NCBI RefSeq assembly: GCF_018883605.1
Contig: NZ_JAHLEM010000025.1
Location: 1-64,000, forward strand
DNA from: Streptomyces niphimycinicus
Lineage (GTDB): Bacteria; Actinomycetota; Actinomycetes; Streptomycetales; Streptomycetaceae
Reading direction: 5' to 3'
Length of the DNA stretch: 64,000 bases
The notes under the pieces are model-generated. The model was not told the origin of the DNA and did not search any database. It saw nothing but the letters and a program-made list of their open reading frames with translations. Below are positions 16,027 to 25,380 of the stretch, one piece after another. The position numbers and the translations under genes were made by a program. Each line of letters opens with the position of its first letter. The stretch's first letter is position 1.

Positions 16027-18312
16027 GTGGAATACCGCACTCCGCTGCGCATACCTGGCCTTGCGCAGCCCGTGACCATCCGCACCGATTGCTGGGGGGT
16101 CCCGCACATTGAGGCGTCGTCCGCGGACGATGCCTTCCTCGCTCAAGGCTGGGTAGCCGCGCGAGACCGGTTGTTCCAGTTGGACTGGTGGCGGCGGCGC
16201 GGTCTCGGCCGCACCGCGGAGGTGCTGGGAGCACACTACGTCGAAAGAGACCGCGCCGCGAGACTGTTCCTGTATCGCGGTGATATCGATGAAGAGTGGG
16301 CCGCCTATGGGCCGCGGGCCCGCTCCGCAGTCACCCGCTTCGTTGCAGGAGTGAACGCTTGGATCGCGGCCACGGAGCGAGACCCTGAGTTGCTGCCCCC
16401 GGAGTTCATCGAACTCGGGTATCGGCCGGCCGTCTGGGAGCCTGAGGATGTTGTCCGGCTCAGATCGCACGGCCTCTACGGCAACCTCGAACAGGAAGTC
16501 GCACGCGCGGTGACCCTGCGCGAGTTCGGTGCGGAAGTGGAGGACTTGCGCAGACGGCGGGAGCCGGCGGTCTCACTGTCGGTTCCAGAGGGGCTTGATC
16601 TGGCTGCCGTCGACCCACACGTTCTCGATACCTACCGACTTGCCATGGGTCCCGTCGCGACGCACCCGGTGCCGACGCGCACCCTTGAGGGGAGCAACAA
16701 CTGGGTCGTCGCCGGAGGGCGCACCAAGTCCGGGCGTCCGCTGCTGGCCAACGATCCACATCGAGCGATGTCGTTGCCGTCGCTGCGCTACTTGGTTCAT
16801 CTCATCTGTCCCGAGTTCGACGTGATCGGTGCTGGGGAGCCCGCGCTGCCCGGGATCTCTATCGGACACAACGGTTCGGTCGCGTTCGGCCTCACGATCT
16901 GGGCGGTCGATCAGGAGGATCTGTACGTCTACGAGCTCCACCCGGACGACGATTTGCGATACCGGTATGGCGACGGCTGGGAGTCGATGGAGGTGGTGCA
17001 TGAGCGGATCCCGTTGCCCGACGGCGACCGAGAGGTCGAGCTTCGTTTCACCCGGCACGGCCCGGTCATTCACTCCGACGCGGCGCGCGGCGTTGCACAC
17101 GCCGTACGCGCCGCGTGGCTCGAGCCCGGCGCCGCGCCGTATCTGGCAAGCTTGAACTACCTCGACGCGGGCGACGGTGCTGCTTTTGTATCCTCCCTGG
17201 ATCCATGGCGGGCGCCCGGCGTGAACCATGTGTTCGCCGATGTGGACGGCCGGATCGGCTGGTGCCCACGGGCGTTGGTTCCGGTCCGCCCGAACTGGGA
17301 CGGTCTGTTGCCCGTGCCCGGGGATGGTCGCTATGAGTGGGCCGGATTCCGGGAGGCCCGCGAGTTGCCTACTGTGGTCGATCCGGCCAAGGGCTGGGTG
17401 GCAACCGCCAACGAGATGAACCTTCCCGAGGACGGGTCTTGGGACCCCGTTCCTGTCTCCTACGAGTGGTACCCGCCGTTCCGAGCACAGCGACTGCATG
17501 AGGTACTCGGCGCGGACACGCATGGCGATGTGGCGGGCTCGATCGCGCTTCAGAACGATGATCTCAGCATCGTCGCACGCAGCGTCTGCTCCCTTCTCCC
17601 CGCCGGTGGCGAGGACGACGACCCGGATGTCAGCACCGGGCTCGCGTTGCTGCACGACTGGGACTGCCGGATGAGCGTCGGCTCGGCCGCCGCGGCATTG
17701 TTCGAGACATGGCTGCGGGGACCGTTGCGTGAGCGGCTCTACCGGGACGCGCTGCGTCCACTGGTTCCGCACGACCAGCTCGAGGTGGCTCTCGCGTGGG
17801 TGGTGCCGGACGATTCACTGTCCGGCGACATGACTGTGCAGACCGAGTTGCTGAACACTTGTGAGGACCGGACCCGGGTTCTCGTGGAGACGCTGGGGAT
17901 TGCCGTGCGCCGGTGTCGGGAGCGGTTGGGCGAGGACCCCGCCACTTGGTCCTGGGGCCGGCTGAACACGTCGCTTCTGCGGCATCCGCTGTCCCAGCAT
18001 GCCGACGAGAGCCTTCCATGGCTGCGGATCGGGCCGCGGCCCAAGGCCGGCGGTCCCGAGACGGTCGGCGTCGCTGTGCAGGATCCAGAGACTGGTGTGC
18101 AGACGACGGGCGCCAGCGTTCGGTTCGTCGTCGACGTCGGGAACTGGGACGCGAGCGTTGCGATCAATACCCCGGGCCAATCCGGTGACCCGCGCAGCTC
18201 ACACTACGACGACCTCTACGACCTTTGGCTCGCCGGCGAGGTCTTCCCGCTGTTCAGCTCCCCCGAGGCAGTCCGCGCCCACACCGAATCGACCGAGATC
18301 CTGTATCCGTGA
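16027..18312 (+). CDS. Penicillin acylase family (Ntn hydrolase) protein
   Basis: 761-residue precursor of the penicillin amidase / AHL acylase family, which cleaves amide bonds of N-acylated compounds. The autoproteolysis site is G-S in TLEGSNNWVVAGGRTKSG; Ser223 becomes the N-terminal nucleophile of the beta chain, leaving an alpha chain of about 222 residues. SGRPLLANDPHR and PGISIGHNGSVAFGLT are conserved beta-chain segments. GTG at 16027 has a perfect AGGAGG at 16015-16020; upstream in-frame codons are the divergent promoter. No signal peptide is seen, unlike many secreted homologues, so it may act on imported amides. The neighbourhood of M20 hydrolases supports amide catabolism. Confidence 0.93.
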   Translation: MEYRTPLRIPGLAQPVTIRTDCWGVPHIEASSADDAFLAQGWVAARDRLFQLDWWRRRGLGRTAEVLGAHYVERDRAARLFLYRGDIDEEWAAYGPRARSAVTRFVAGVNAWIAATERDPELLPPEFIELGYRPAVWEPEDVVRLRSHGLYGNLEQEVARAVTLREFGAEVEDLRRRREPAVSLSVPEGLDLAAVDPHVLDTYRLAMGPVATHPVPTRTLEGSNNWVVAGGRTKSGRPLLANDPHRAMSLPSLRYLVHLICPEFDVIGAGEPALPGISIGHNGSVAFGLTIWAVDQEDLYVYELHPDDDLRYRYGDGWESMEVVHERIPLPDGDREVELRFTRHGPVIHSDAARGVAHAVRAAWLEPGAAPYLASLNYLDAGDGAAFVSSLDPWRAPGVNHVFADVDGRIGWCPRALVPVRPNWDGLLPVPGDGRYEWAGFREARELPTVVDPAKGWVATANEMNLPEDGSWDPVPVSYEWYPPFRAQRLHEVLGADTHGDVAGSIALQNDDLSIVARSVCSLLPAGGEDDDPDVSTGLALLHDWDCRMSVGSAAAALFETWLRGPLRERLYRDALRPLVPHDQLEVALAWVVPDDSLSGDMTVQTELLNTCEDRTRVLVETLGIAVRRCRERLGEDPATWSWGRLNTSLLRHPLSQHADESLPWLRIGPRPKAGGPETVGVAVQDPETGVQTTGASVRFVVDVGNWDASVAINTPGQSGDPRSSHYDDLYDLWLAGEVFPLFSSPEAVRAHTESTEILYP

Positions 18313-18465
18313 ATACCCGCTGTTGAGACCGAGGGAACGCGGAGTCGCTCACCGGTGGCCGGCCGTCGCCTCACCGGCGAAACCATCCCCATGGGCAGCA
18401 GCCAGCCAGCCGGGAGCAAGCAGGAAGCAGGAACCGTGTAGCCAGTTAGGCGAACGGCCACTCGT

Positions 18466-19188
18466 TCAGGCGCTCAGCCCGCCGTCGACGACGATCTCGG
18501 TGCCCGTGAGGAACGAGGCGTGGTCGGACAGCAAGAACAGGGTGGCCGGCACGACCTCGGCCGGGGCGCCGATACGGCCCAGCGGAGTGTTCGCGACGAT
18601 GCCGGTATTGACCTCGAAGCCGTTCGCAGCGGCCATGGGCGTGTCGATGAGTCCTGGCAGCACGGTGTTGACCCGGATGTCGGGGGCCAACTCGGCGGCG
18701 AGCGCCCTGCTCAGCCCACGTACCGCCCACTTGGTCGCCGTATACGCCACGGCGCCGGCCCGGCCGCACAATCCGGCAGTCGAGGAGATGTTCACGATCG
18801 AGCCCCGCCTGGCCCGGCGCATCGACGGCACGACAGCGCGTGCGGCAAGCATCGGCGCCAACTGGTTGACCCGGTACAGCAGGTCGATTTCTCGTGGGTC
18901 GGTCGTGGCGATGTCGCCGACCCGGAACACTCCCGCATTGTTCACCAGGGCTGTGATCTCGCCGAGGTCGCGGGTCGTGTCCTGGACGAGTCGATCCCAC
19001 ATCCGCGGGTCGGACACGTCGCCGACGATGGCCGTCCCGTCACATAGCTCTGCCGCTTCATACACGTGCTCATCGCGGTCGACCAACACGACTCGCGCGC
19101 CTTGGCTCGCGAGCGCGCGGGCGGTCAGCAGGCCCTGTCCCGAGGCGGCTCCGGTGACGACTGCGACGGCCCCTCGAGGCCGGGCCAT
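18466..19188 (-). CDS. SDR family oxidoreductase
   Basis: 240-residue classical short-chain dehydrogenase/reductase. TGAASGQG is the nucleotide-binding glycine motif (a Gln replaces the usual Ile), with NNAG at about residue 80, the catalytic serine in IVNISSTAG, and YTATK as the catalytic Tyr-x3-Lys. VDRD after beta-strand 2 suggests NAD preference. It is last in a minus-strand series, 19 bases downstream of a second SDR. Substrate unknown; the pair probably oxidises and reduces an intermediate released by the hydrolases. Confidence 0.93.
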   Translation of the reverse strand: MARPRGAVAVVTGAASGQGLLTARALASQGARVVLVDRDEHVYEAAELCDGTAIVGDVSDPRMWDRLVQDTTRDLGEITALVNNAGVFRVGDIATTDPREIDLLYRVNQLAPMLAARAVVPSMRRARRGSIVNISSTAGLCGRAGAVAYTATKWAVRGLSRALAAELAPDIRVNTVLPGLIDTPMAAANGFEVNTGIVANTPLGRIGAPAEVVPATLFLLSDHASFLTGTEIVVDGGLSA

Positions 19189-19207
19189 GCCTGCGCATTG
19201 TCATTCA

Positions 19208-19909
19208 TCATGTCGCCCGGTACCCCCCGTCGACGTGCAGCACGGTGCCGGTTACGAAAGCGGCCTCGGGCGCGGCGAGGAATGCGATCGCCGATGCGAC
19301 CTCGCCGGGAACCCCGCCGCGGCGCATCGGGGTGGCGTCGATATAGCTCTGGTTGAGTTCGCTCGGTTGCAGTGCGGTGAGCGGAGTGTCAATCCAGCCC
19401 GGTGCCACGGCGTTGACTCGCACACCGCGGTCGGCGTAGCTGACGGCGGCGTTGCGGGTCATGCCGACGACTGCGGCCTTGCTGGCGTGGTAGGCGGAGT
19501 TGCCGGCGACCGCGTGCGTCGCGAAGATCGACGCCACGTTGACGATCGCACCGCGACCGGCGTCCACCATCCCTGACAGAACGTGCTTCATACCCAGATA
19601 GGTCCCGCGTTGGTTCACATTGATGACGCGGTCCCACTCCTCGACGTCGAGTTCGTGGTACCACTGCGAACCGCCCCTACCGGCGTTGTTGACGAGGACA
19701 TCCACCCGACCGTGCTCGGCTCGCACCTGATCGATCGTCCTGATCCAGTCCGCTTCCTCGGCCACGTTGAGCTCTCGGATGGTTGCGGAGGCGGTGAGGT
19801 CGGTGCCGATCACGACTGCCCCCTCCTGGGCCAGCCGGTCGGCGGTCGCCTGCCCGATGCCGCTTGCGGCGCCGGTGACGATGGCGACCATCCCCTCGAA
19901 TCGGTTCAT
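19208..19909 (-). CDS. SDR family oxidoreductase
   Basis: 233-residue classical SDR: TGAASGIG, NNAG, catalytic NVASIF serine region and YHASK. The C-terminal TGTVLHVDGGY is the usual family ending. The sequence between the glycine motif and NNAG is shorter than average, so the protein is a compact member. ATG at 19909 overlaps the TGA of the upstream M20 gene (ATGA), indicating translational coupling. It is preferred over the longer frame reaching 19987. Confidence 0.93.
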   Translation of the reverse strand: MNRFEGMVAIVTGAASGIGQATADRLAQEGAVVIGTDLTASATIRELNVAEEADWIRTIDQVRAEHGRVDVLVNNAGRGGSQWYHELDVEEWDRVINVNQRGTYLGMKHVLSGMVDAGRGAIVNVASIFATHAVAGNSAYHASKAAVVGMTRNAAVSYADRGVRVNAVAPGWIDTPLTALQPSELNQSYIDATPMRRGGVPGEVASAIAFLAAPEAAFVTGTVLHVDGGYRAT

Positions 19910-21216
19910 TGCGCGACTCCACAGTGTTCGATCGCTGTCACAGCCATGACCTTCGCGACTCCGATGAGGGAGTCGATGTCCACCCATTCATCGACCCCGT
20001 GTGCGTCAGCGCCGCAGGGGCCGAATATCACCGGGTCTGCACCCTCGTAGAACGCGCCGTCGCAGACCGCGGGAAATCCGGTGACCCGGCCCGGGAGCCC
20101 GTGGCGGGCACTCTGCCGGAGGATGCTGCGGACCAGGGGGCCGTCCGGATCAGTGTTGAACTCCGGGAAATGAAGTCCGTACAGGTCCCACTGGACCCGC
20201 GGCGGATGCTCGCGCAGCCAAGGATCCATCATGGCCCAGTGGTGTACGAAGTCCTCGAATTCCCGCCGTACCTGCTCGGAGGTCTCGGTGGGCAGGTACT
20301 TCAGGTCGAAGTCGATCGTGGCAACATCCGGAGTGGTGGCCGGGTTGGTGACCGATGTGGGCAGACCGTTGGGTCCCATGCCGACCCCGGCGTGCACCAC
20401 GCTGGGGCTGATCGTGGTGATGCCTGGCGGGAGCAGGGGATGGAACTTGCGCTTGCCCCAGGACCGCTCCAGGTGGGCGATCGCATCGATGAAGCGAGTG
20501 GCGAGTTCGGCGGCGTTCACGCCGGGTCGGGTGCGGTCCGGGCCCTGGGGCTGCGGGTAGATGTCGTTGTAGCGCCACCCCGCGTGCGCACTGAGTCCGC
20601 GCAGTGTGACCCGTACCCACTCCAGCCCGGGCTGACAGACCATCACATCGGTCTGGGTCGGTTCAGCCACGATGACCGCGGTCGTTCGCGGCACGCCCTG
20701 AAGCAACGCGCGGGTCCCGAATCCGCCGGCTTCCTCGTCGACGACGCTGTGGATTTCCAAGCGGCCGGCGAGCTCGATGCCACAGGCGGCCAGCGCACGG
20801 ACCGCACCGATGGCCGCGCCGAGCCCTCCCTTCATGTCGTAGCTGCCGCGGCCGTAGATCCGTCCGTCGCGTACCGCTGCCTCAAATGGCCCGGTGGTCC
20901 AGGCGTCTACATCGCCGCTTGGGACAACGTCGATGTGCCCATTGATTGCCAGGCTGTTCCCATCCTCGCCGTCCAGCCGTCCGACGACATTGGGCCGGTT
21001 GGGGAAGGCTTCCGCGGTGGAGACGGCCATGTTGGCGTCGGCCAGCAGGTTTCCGACGAGCTGCTGGCATTGGTCCTCGCGGTTGAGGTCCTCGTCCCGT
21101 TCGAACTTCGGGTTCACGGTCGGTATGCGCACCAGGTCGCGCACGATTCCGACGAGCCAGTCGCGATCTCCCTCGATCTGCTCGATGACCTGGTTGATCG
21201 TCCGTTCCGACGTCAT
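19906..21216 (-). CDS. M20 family metallopeptidase (ArgE/DapE/CPG2-like)
   Basis: 436-residue zinc hydrolase cleaving N-acyl or peptide-like amide bonds. All ligands are visible: AINGHIDVVPSGD, GRGSYDMKGGLGA, VVDEEAGGFG (Glu-Glu), VAEPTQTD and the C-terminal AHGVDEWVD. A dimerisation domain lies between (SAHAGWRYN). ATG at 21216 overlaps the TGA of the NCS1 permease, whose last codons carry the AAGGAGG ribosome-binding site, so translation is coupled. It probably hydrolyses a compound imported by that permease. Confidence 0.94.
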   Translation of the reverse strand: MTSERTINQVIEQIEGDRDWLVGIVRDLVRIPTVNPKFERDEDLNREDQCQQLVGNLLADANMAVSTAEAFPNRPNVVGRLDGEDGNSLAINGHIDVVPSGDVDAWTTGPFEAAVRDGRIYGRGSYDMKGGLGAAIGAVRALAACGIELAGRLEIHSVVDEEAGGFGTRALLQGVPRTTAVIVAEPTQTDVMVCQPGLEWVRVTLRGLSAHAGWRYNDIYPQPQGPDRTRPGVNAAELATRFIDAIAHLERSWGKRKFHPLLPPGITTISPSVVHAGVGMGPNGLPTSVTNPATTPDVATIDFDLKYLPTETSEQVRREFEDFVHHWAMMDPWLREHPPRVQWDLYGLHFPEFNTDPDGPLVRSILRQSARHGLPGRVTGFPAVCDGAFYEGADPVIFGPCGADAHGVDEWVDIDSLIGVAKVMAVTAIEHCGVAQ

Positions 21217-22643
21217 ATTGCCTCCTTCATTTCTTCGATTTCCCGCAGGGGCATCAGGCGGGCGGTGACGGCGTATCCGATTGCGGACAGGAGTGCGGTG
21301 GCCGCGACCGGAATCGTCCAGTCGGGCAGCACGAGGTAGATCCCGAGACCGATGACGATCCAGACGAGCGCCAGGACGTTGACGCCGCCGACGTAGCGGT
21401 AGGGGCCCTGCGGATCGAAGAGCGCCGGAACGTCGATCTTGCCGCGCTTGAGAACCAGGTAGTCGGCAACGATCACGCCGGCGACGGGACCGAACACGCT
21501 CCCGATGGCGCCGAAGGCTTCGTTGACGTCGTTGACGACCGCGGGCATGGCCGCCAGGAGGGTGCCGACCACTGCGATGGCGAGGGTCGACCAGAAACGG
21601 CCGAGGCGTGTTGCCAGGTTCGCCAGCGACAGGCCCCCCGTGTACAGATTCAAAACGTTGATCGTCCAGTTGTCGAGGACGAGCACGATGAGCACCATCA
21701 GCAGGGTCCACGTACCGGCCCCGAGCTTCGGGATGATCTCGAAAGGATTGCTCTCCTTGCCGAGCGTGGCTGCGGCGGCGTATGCGCCGAAGAATCCGGC
21801 GCCCGCGGTGCCGATGACAGCCGCCGCCATGGTGCCGATCCACATGTGCTTGCGGGAGCGGGTATAGCGGCAGTAGTCGGCGGCGTCGGTGACCTGGCTG
21901 AACCATCCGGCGGCGATGGTGTTCACCCAGACCGCGACAACTGGCCACTCCCAGCCGACCTTGCCCTGGTAGGAAAAAACCTCGCCCGGGGAGAAGCCGG
22001 GAGCATCATGCCGAGCCATGACGACCAGCAGGTAGCCGAGGATGACGACCTTCAATGGGAAGGCTATCTTCGACAGCCACTTGAGAGAGTTGTAGCCAAA
22101 CAGCGCGACGATGGCCTGGAACACCGCGAATACGACGCTCACCAGGATCAACGACAAGTCGACGCCGCAAAGCTGAGCCAGTACCGCTTTGATGCCCAGT
22201 GCGCCCGCCAGTGTCTGGAAGGCGAAGAAGAAGGCCGATGAGACCGCGCGCAGCGCCGAGAGGATCCAGCGTGACAGGGAAATGCCGAGGAAGGCACGCG
22301 TCGATACGATGCCGGGCAGTCCGTAATCAACTCCGACCGTGCCCATGATGGTGTAGGCCACGAAGGTGATCACGATGGCGAAGACCTGCGCGAAAACGGC
22401 GGCCCAGAATGAGAGGCCGGCGACGACGGAGAGCCCGCCGATGAGGATCAGTCCTGGGTTGAGCAGGACGTTGATGAGGATCTGAAACAGATCCCACCAG
22501 CCGACGGTCCTTTGCTCGAGCGGCACCGGCTCGACACCGTGCTGTTCGACACCGCGCGGCTGGCGAACCGCGTCGACCTGGTCGTCCGGGGTAGGTCCGG
22601 TCGTATCGTCAACGGGCTCTTTCAGGGGATTTTTCGAGTTCAT
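21213..22643 (-). CDS. NCS1 family permease (nucleobase/hydantoin/allantoin type)
   Basis: 476-residue permease with about 12 transmembrane segments. The N-terminal RTVGWWDLFQILINVLLNPG, the DYGLPGIVSTRAFLG element after TM3, and GWFSQVTDAADYCRYTRSRK before TM6 are NCS1 hallmarks. NCS1 members import purines, pyrimidines, hydantoins, allantoin or thiamine-related bases by cation symport. Here the gene is coupled by ATGA to an M20 hydrolase and followed by two SDRs, so the cargo is likely a cyclic or N-acylated nitrogen compound (inference). ATG at 22643 follows GAGGAG. Confidence 0.93.
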   Translation of the reverse strand: MNSKNPLKEPVDDTTGPTPDDQVDAVRQPRGVEQHGVEPVPLEQRTVGWWDLFQILINVLLNPGLILIGGLSVVAGLSFWAAVFAQVFAIVITFVAYTIMGTVGVDYGLPGIVSTRAFLGISLSRWILSALRAVSSAFFFAFQTLAGALGIKAVLAQLCGVDLSLILVSVVFAVFQAIVALFGYNSLKWLSKIAFPLKVVILGYLLVVMARHDAPGFSPGEVFSYQGKVGWEWPVVAVWVNTIAAGWFSQVTDAADYCRYTRSRKHMWIGTMAAAVIGTAGAGFFGAYAAAATLGKESNPFEIIPKLGAGTWTLLMVLIVLVLDNWTINVLNLYTGGLSLANLATRLGRFWSTLAIAVVGTLLAAMPAVVNDVNEAFGAIGSVFGPVAGVIVADYLVLKRGKIDVPALFDPQGPYRYVGGVNVLALVWIVIGLGIYLVLPDWTIPVAATALLSAIGYAVTARLMPLREIEEMKEAI

Positions 22644-22765
22644 GGAAACTCCTCATGACGCCTGAGACGGACAGTGAGAGTTGGCCCACCAGAGCGAAAC
22701 GATGTCCGCCGAAAGGCGCCTGCCGTCGGGCCGGGGACGAGGTGTATGGGTTGCTGTGCGCTTTC

Positions 22766-23995
22766 TCAGCCCGATGCCGCTGCCGAGAGATAGCCGGCGA
22801 GCATGGCCATTGCCACGTCGTGCACCGCCTGGTCAGGGGGCAGGAATGTCGCACCGTGCAGGCGTGCGTGGACGCCCGCCTCGACTCCTACGAACATCAT
22901 CAGGCCGGGGACTTCTTCGGACAGGAAGGAGAAGTCGTCGGATCCGAAGGAGAGCAGAGGCTTGGCCGGGGTCAGGCCAAGTTCTGTAACAAGGCCCAGG
23001 GTGCGGTCGGCGATGGCGGGATCATTGTGCAGTACGGGTTCTCCGCGCTCGATCGTGATCTCGGCTCGGCATCCGTGGGCTTGCGCCACGTGCTTCGCGA
23101 CTTCCGAGAGCCGTTGGTGGAGGTGGTTCTGCGTGGTCCGTGACATGGTGCGCAGCGTTCCCGTGGCGACCGCGCGGTCGGGCACCACGTTGGGGGCGGT
23201 GCCGGCGGCGAGGGTGCAGACGCTGACGATGGCCCCTTCGACGGGGTCGATACCCCGGCTGACGAGGTGTTGGAGGTCCACGACGATGCTGGCGAGCGCC
23301 AGGACGGGGTCGCGGGTCAGGTGCGGGTAGGCGGCGTGTCCGCCGGCCCCTGTGACGGTGACGGAGAACTCGTCGGCAGCGGCGTTCACCGGGCCCGGGG
23401 TGGCGGCCACCACGCCGCCGCGCAGCGTGGGCTGAACGTGGGCTCCGATGACGGAGGTGACTTCGTGCCGTCGCAAGATTCCGGACCGGGCGATGTCCTG
23501 GCCTCCTGAGGGGTAGCTCTCCTCCCTCGGCTGGAGCACCGCGAGCAGTGGCGGCAGACCGGGCGTGCGTGCGACCGCACGTGCGAGGGCGACGAGTGCG
23601 GCCATGTGGACGTCGTGCCCGCACGCATGCATGCGGCCGGCCCGTGCCGAGGCCCATGGGACGCCTGTCTCTTCGGTGACGGCCAAGGCGTCCAGTTCCG
23701 CCCTGACCGCGATGGCCGGGCCCGGCCCGCCCACCCGGATCACGGCGCCCGTCTCCGCTGCGTGTTCCGCGTTGTCGCGAGATATGCGGCCGGCGCCGTC
23801 CGCCGTCATTGCGGACAGGACGAGATCGCGTGTGGATGCCTCCTGACCTGTGAGGTCCGGAGCCGCATGAAGGCTGCGGCGCAGGTTGGTGGCAGCGGGC
23901 AGTTCGTCGAGCAGGGCGCTTGCCAGGTCGGCCAGGCGGGTGGTGTCGGGCGTGGACCGTGCCGCTATCGCGTGGGTCGGTTCGGCGCCGCTCAT
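22766..23995 (-). CDS. M20D family amidohydrolase (IAA-amino-acid hydrolase-like)
   Basis: 409-residue metal-dependent amidohydrolase of the hippurate / IAA-conjugate hydrolase branch. The metal motif HACGHDVHMAALVALAR is intact, followed by LQPREESYPSGG (the two acidic residues), IGAHVQPTLRGG, and LHGATFLPPDQ at the C-terminus in place of the common HHPxF. It probably releases an amine or amino acid from an N-acyl conjugate. Its ATG overlaps the stop of an 18-codon reading frame just upstream (ATGA). It lies 122 bases upstream of the NCS1 permease, in the same direction. Confidence 0.93.
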   Translation of the reverse strand: MSGAEPTHAIAARSTPDTTRLADLASALLDELPAATNLRRSLHAAPDLTGQEASTRDLVLSAMTADGAGRISRDNAEHAAETGAVIRVGGPGPAIAVRAELDALAVTEETGVPWASARAGRMHACGHDVHMAALVALARAVARTPGLPPLLAVLQPREESYPSGGQDIARSGILRRHEVTSVIGAHVQPTLRGGVVAATPGPVNAAADEFSVTVTGAGGHAAYPHLTRDPVLALASIVVDLQHLVSRGIDPVEGAIVSVCTLAAGTAPNVVPDRAVATGTLRTMSRTTQNHLHQRLSEVAKHVAQAHGCRAEITIERGEPVLHNDPAIADRTLGLVTELGLTPAKPLLSFGSDDFSFLSEEVPGLMMFVGVEAGVHARLHGATFLPPDQAVHDVAMAMLAGYLSAAASG

Positions 23996-24048
23996 CGGCC
24001 CTCCCGGATGGTCTCGAGGGCGGTATCGGTCTTGTTCACGTTGGTCAT
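23992..24048 (-). other. 18-codon upstream reading frame overlapping the M20D start
   Basis: A short frame starting ATG at 24048 and ending TGA at 23992-23994, so that its stop overlaps the M20D start codon as ATGA. It encodes a polar peptide beginning MTNVNKTDTALE. It could be a translational leader or a surviving gene tail; a GAAAGAG-like site precedes it. Function unknown. Confidence 0.35.
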
Positions 24049-24058
24049 GCTCTTTCGT

Positions 24059-24240
24059 TCAGAGGTGGGGTACGGTCGGCCGCTCGTCGTCGGTGAAGAT
24101 GTCGACTTCGATGCGGCCGTAGGTGGCGACCCGTCGCCGGCCCGCTCGACGACTGCGGCGATGAGCGTCTCCACGACGGCGACCGCCGGGGTGCCCCCGC
24201 TTGCGGACAGGGCCGGGCAGCCGACGACGCCGACTGAGGT
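24059..24240 (-). pseudogene. Frameshifted gene tail of unknown family
   Basis: Between the amidohydrolase and M20D genes two minus-strand frames each look coding in turn. GCPALSASGGTPAVAVVETL continues in one frame to about 24150. Another then reads RRVATYGRIEVDIFTDDERP and ends PTVPHL-stop at 24059. Together they look like one C-terminal region interrupted by a small indel. I do not recognise the parent family. Confidence 0.35.
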
Positions 24241-24246
24241 GCCGAC

Positions 24247-25380
24247 TCAGGCGAGCCGGTACACGCGCTCGGCGTTGGACCGGCCGATCAGTGTGGCCAC
24301 GCGCACCGCGTCGGCCGTCGACCATTCGCCGGCGTGCACCCAACGTGAGAGCGCTGCCGCCATGCCCTTACGCCACAGCAGGGCTCCCAGATAGTGGAGC
24401 TCGGGCGGCCCCCACGCGTCCGAGGAATAGAGGATCTTGGTGAAGGGAGCCAGCTCCAGGCTCTCCGCCACCACGCCGGGTGATGCGGCACCGGTGTGGT
24501 TCACCGCGAGGCCGACGTCGAGGTACACGTGCGGGAACACCTGGGCGAGGAAACCAGCGTTGCGGTGAAAGGGGTAGCAGTGCAGCAGCATCACGGCGGC
24601 GCCCGTGGGCTCGACCGCCTTGATCCACGGCGCCAGCAGCAGCGGGTCGCAGCGGTGAAGCTCCAGGTCGGCGTCCCCGTAGCCGGTGTGGAGCTGGAGG
24701 GGCAGTCCGGTGTCGGCGCCTTCCCACAGCAGCATGCGCAGCAGTACGGGGTCACTGACGCGGGCAGGTGCACCCGTCTCCAGTTCGGCCAGCCAGCGCG
24801 CCGCGGCCTCCTGCACCTCGCGCGGTGACGGCCGGTCCGGGCCGATGTCGAAGCCGTACCGGTAGGCGACGATCGACTTCAGACCTCGGATGTGCGGCAC
24901 CGCGTCGGTGAGCGCTTGGCGGAAGTCCGTCATCAGTGTCTGCGCGGTCGCGCCGGCGGCGACGGACTCCAGCAGGCTCTCCAGACGGAGAATCTCGGAT
25001 ACCTGTTCGTCACGTCCGCCGGACAGCCGGTCCAGCGGCAGCAGGAGGTCACCCTTGAAGCCGGTGTCCACGAGCCAGTGGTCGACGCCCGCCGCCCGGA
25101 GGAAGGCGTCTGCCACCTCTTCCTCCGGCCGTGCTGTCCGGGCGGCCCAGTAGTCGTCGGCCGGGGCGTGGGCGTCGAGGCCGAGCAGGGGTGCGCAGTG
25201 GGCGCGGATGGCGAAGCCGAGCTGGGAGTCGAACTGCGTCGTGCCTGCGGGGCCGGGACGGTCGGCCTCGGTGATGAGGAGTTCGAACGTGGCCCGGTCG
25301 GGCGTGGCGGCCAGGGTGGAATGGACGTGGTGATCGACGAGCCGCATCTGCGCCAGCTCGTCTGCCAGGTCAGTGGACAC
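24247..25380 (-). CDS. Amidohydrolase (FluG N-terminal-domain-like)
   Basis: 377-residue TIM-barrel amidohydrolase of the Amidohydro_2 group. LVDHHVHST gives the H-x-H ligands, LQLHTGYGDAD and MLLHCYPFHRN later histidines, and ILYSSDAWGPPE the catalytic aspartate loop. This architecture matches the N-terminal half of FluG-type proteins, in which an amidohydrolase is fused to a glutamine-synthetase homologue. Here the GS-like partner is the gene just upstream. GTG at 25380 lies inside the GS-like gene (11-base overlap) and follows AGGAGG, so the two are translationally coupled. Confidence 0.9.
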   Translation of the reverse strand: MSTDLADELAQMRLVDHHVHSTLAATPDRATFELLITEADRPGPAGTTQFDSQLGFAIRAHCAPLLGLDAHAPADDYWAARTARPEEEVADAFLRAAGVDHWLVDTGFKGDLLLPLDRLSGGRDEQVSEILRLESLLESVAAGATAQTLMTDFRQALTDAVPHIRGLKSIVAYRYGFDIGPDRPSPREVQEAAARWLAELETGAPARVSDPVLLRMLLWEGADTGLPLQLHTGYGDADLELHRCDPLLLAPWIKAVEPTGAAVMLLHCYPFHRNAGFLAQVFPHVYLDVGLAVNHTGAASPGVVAESLELAPFTKILYSSDAWGPPELHYLGALLWRKGMAAALSRWVHAGEWSTADAVRVATLIGRSNAERVYRLA

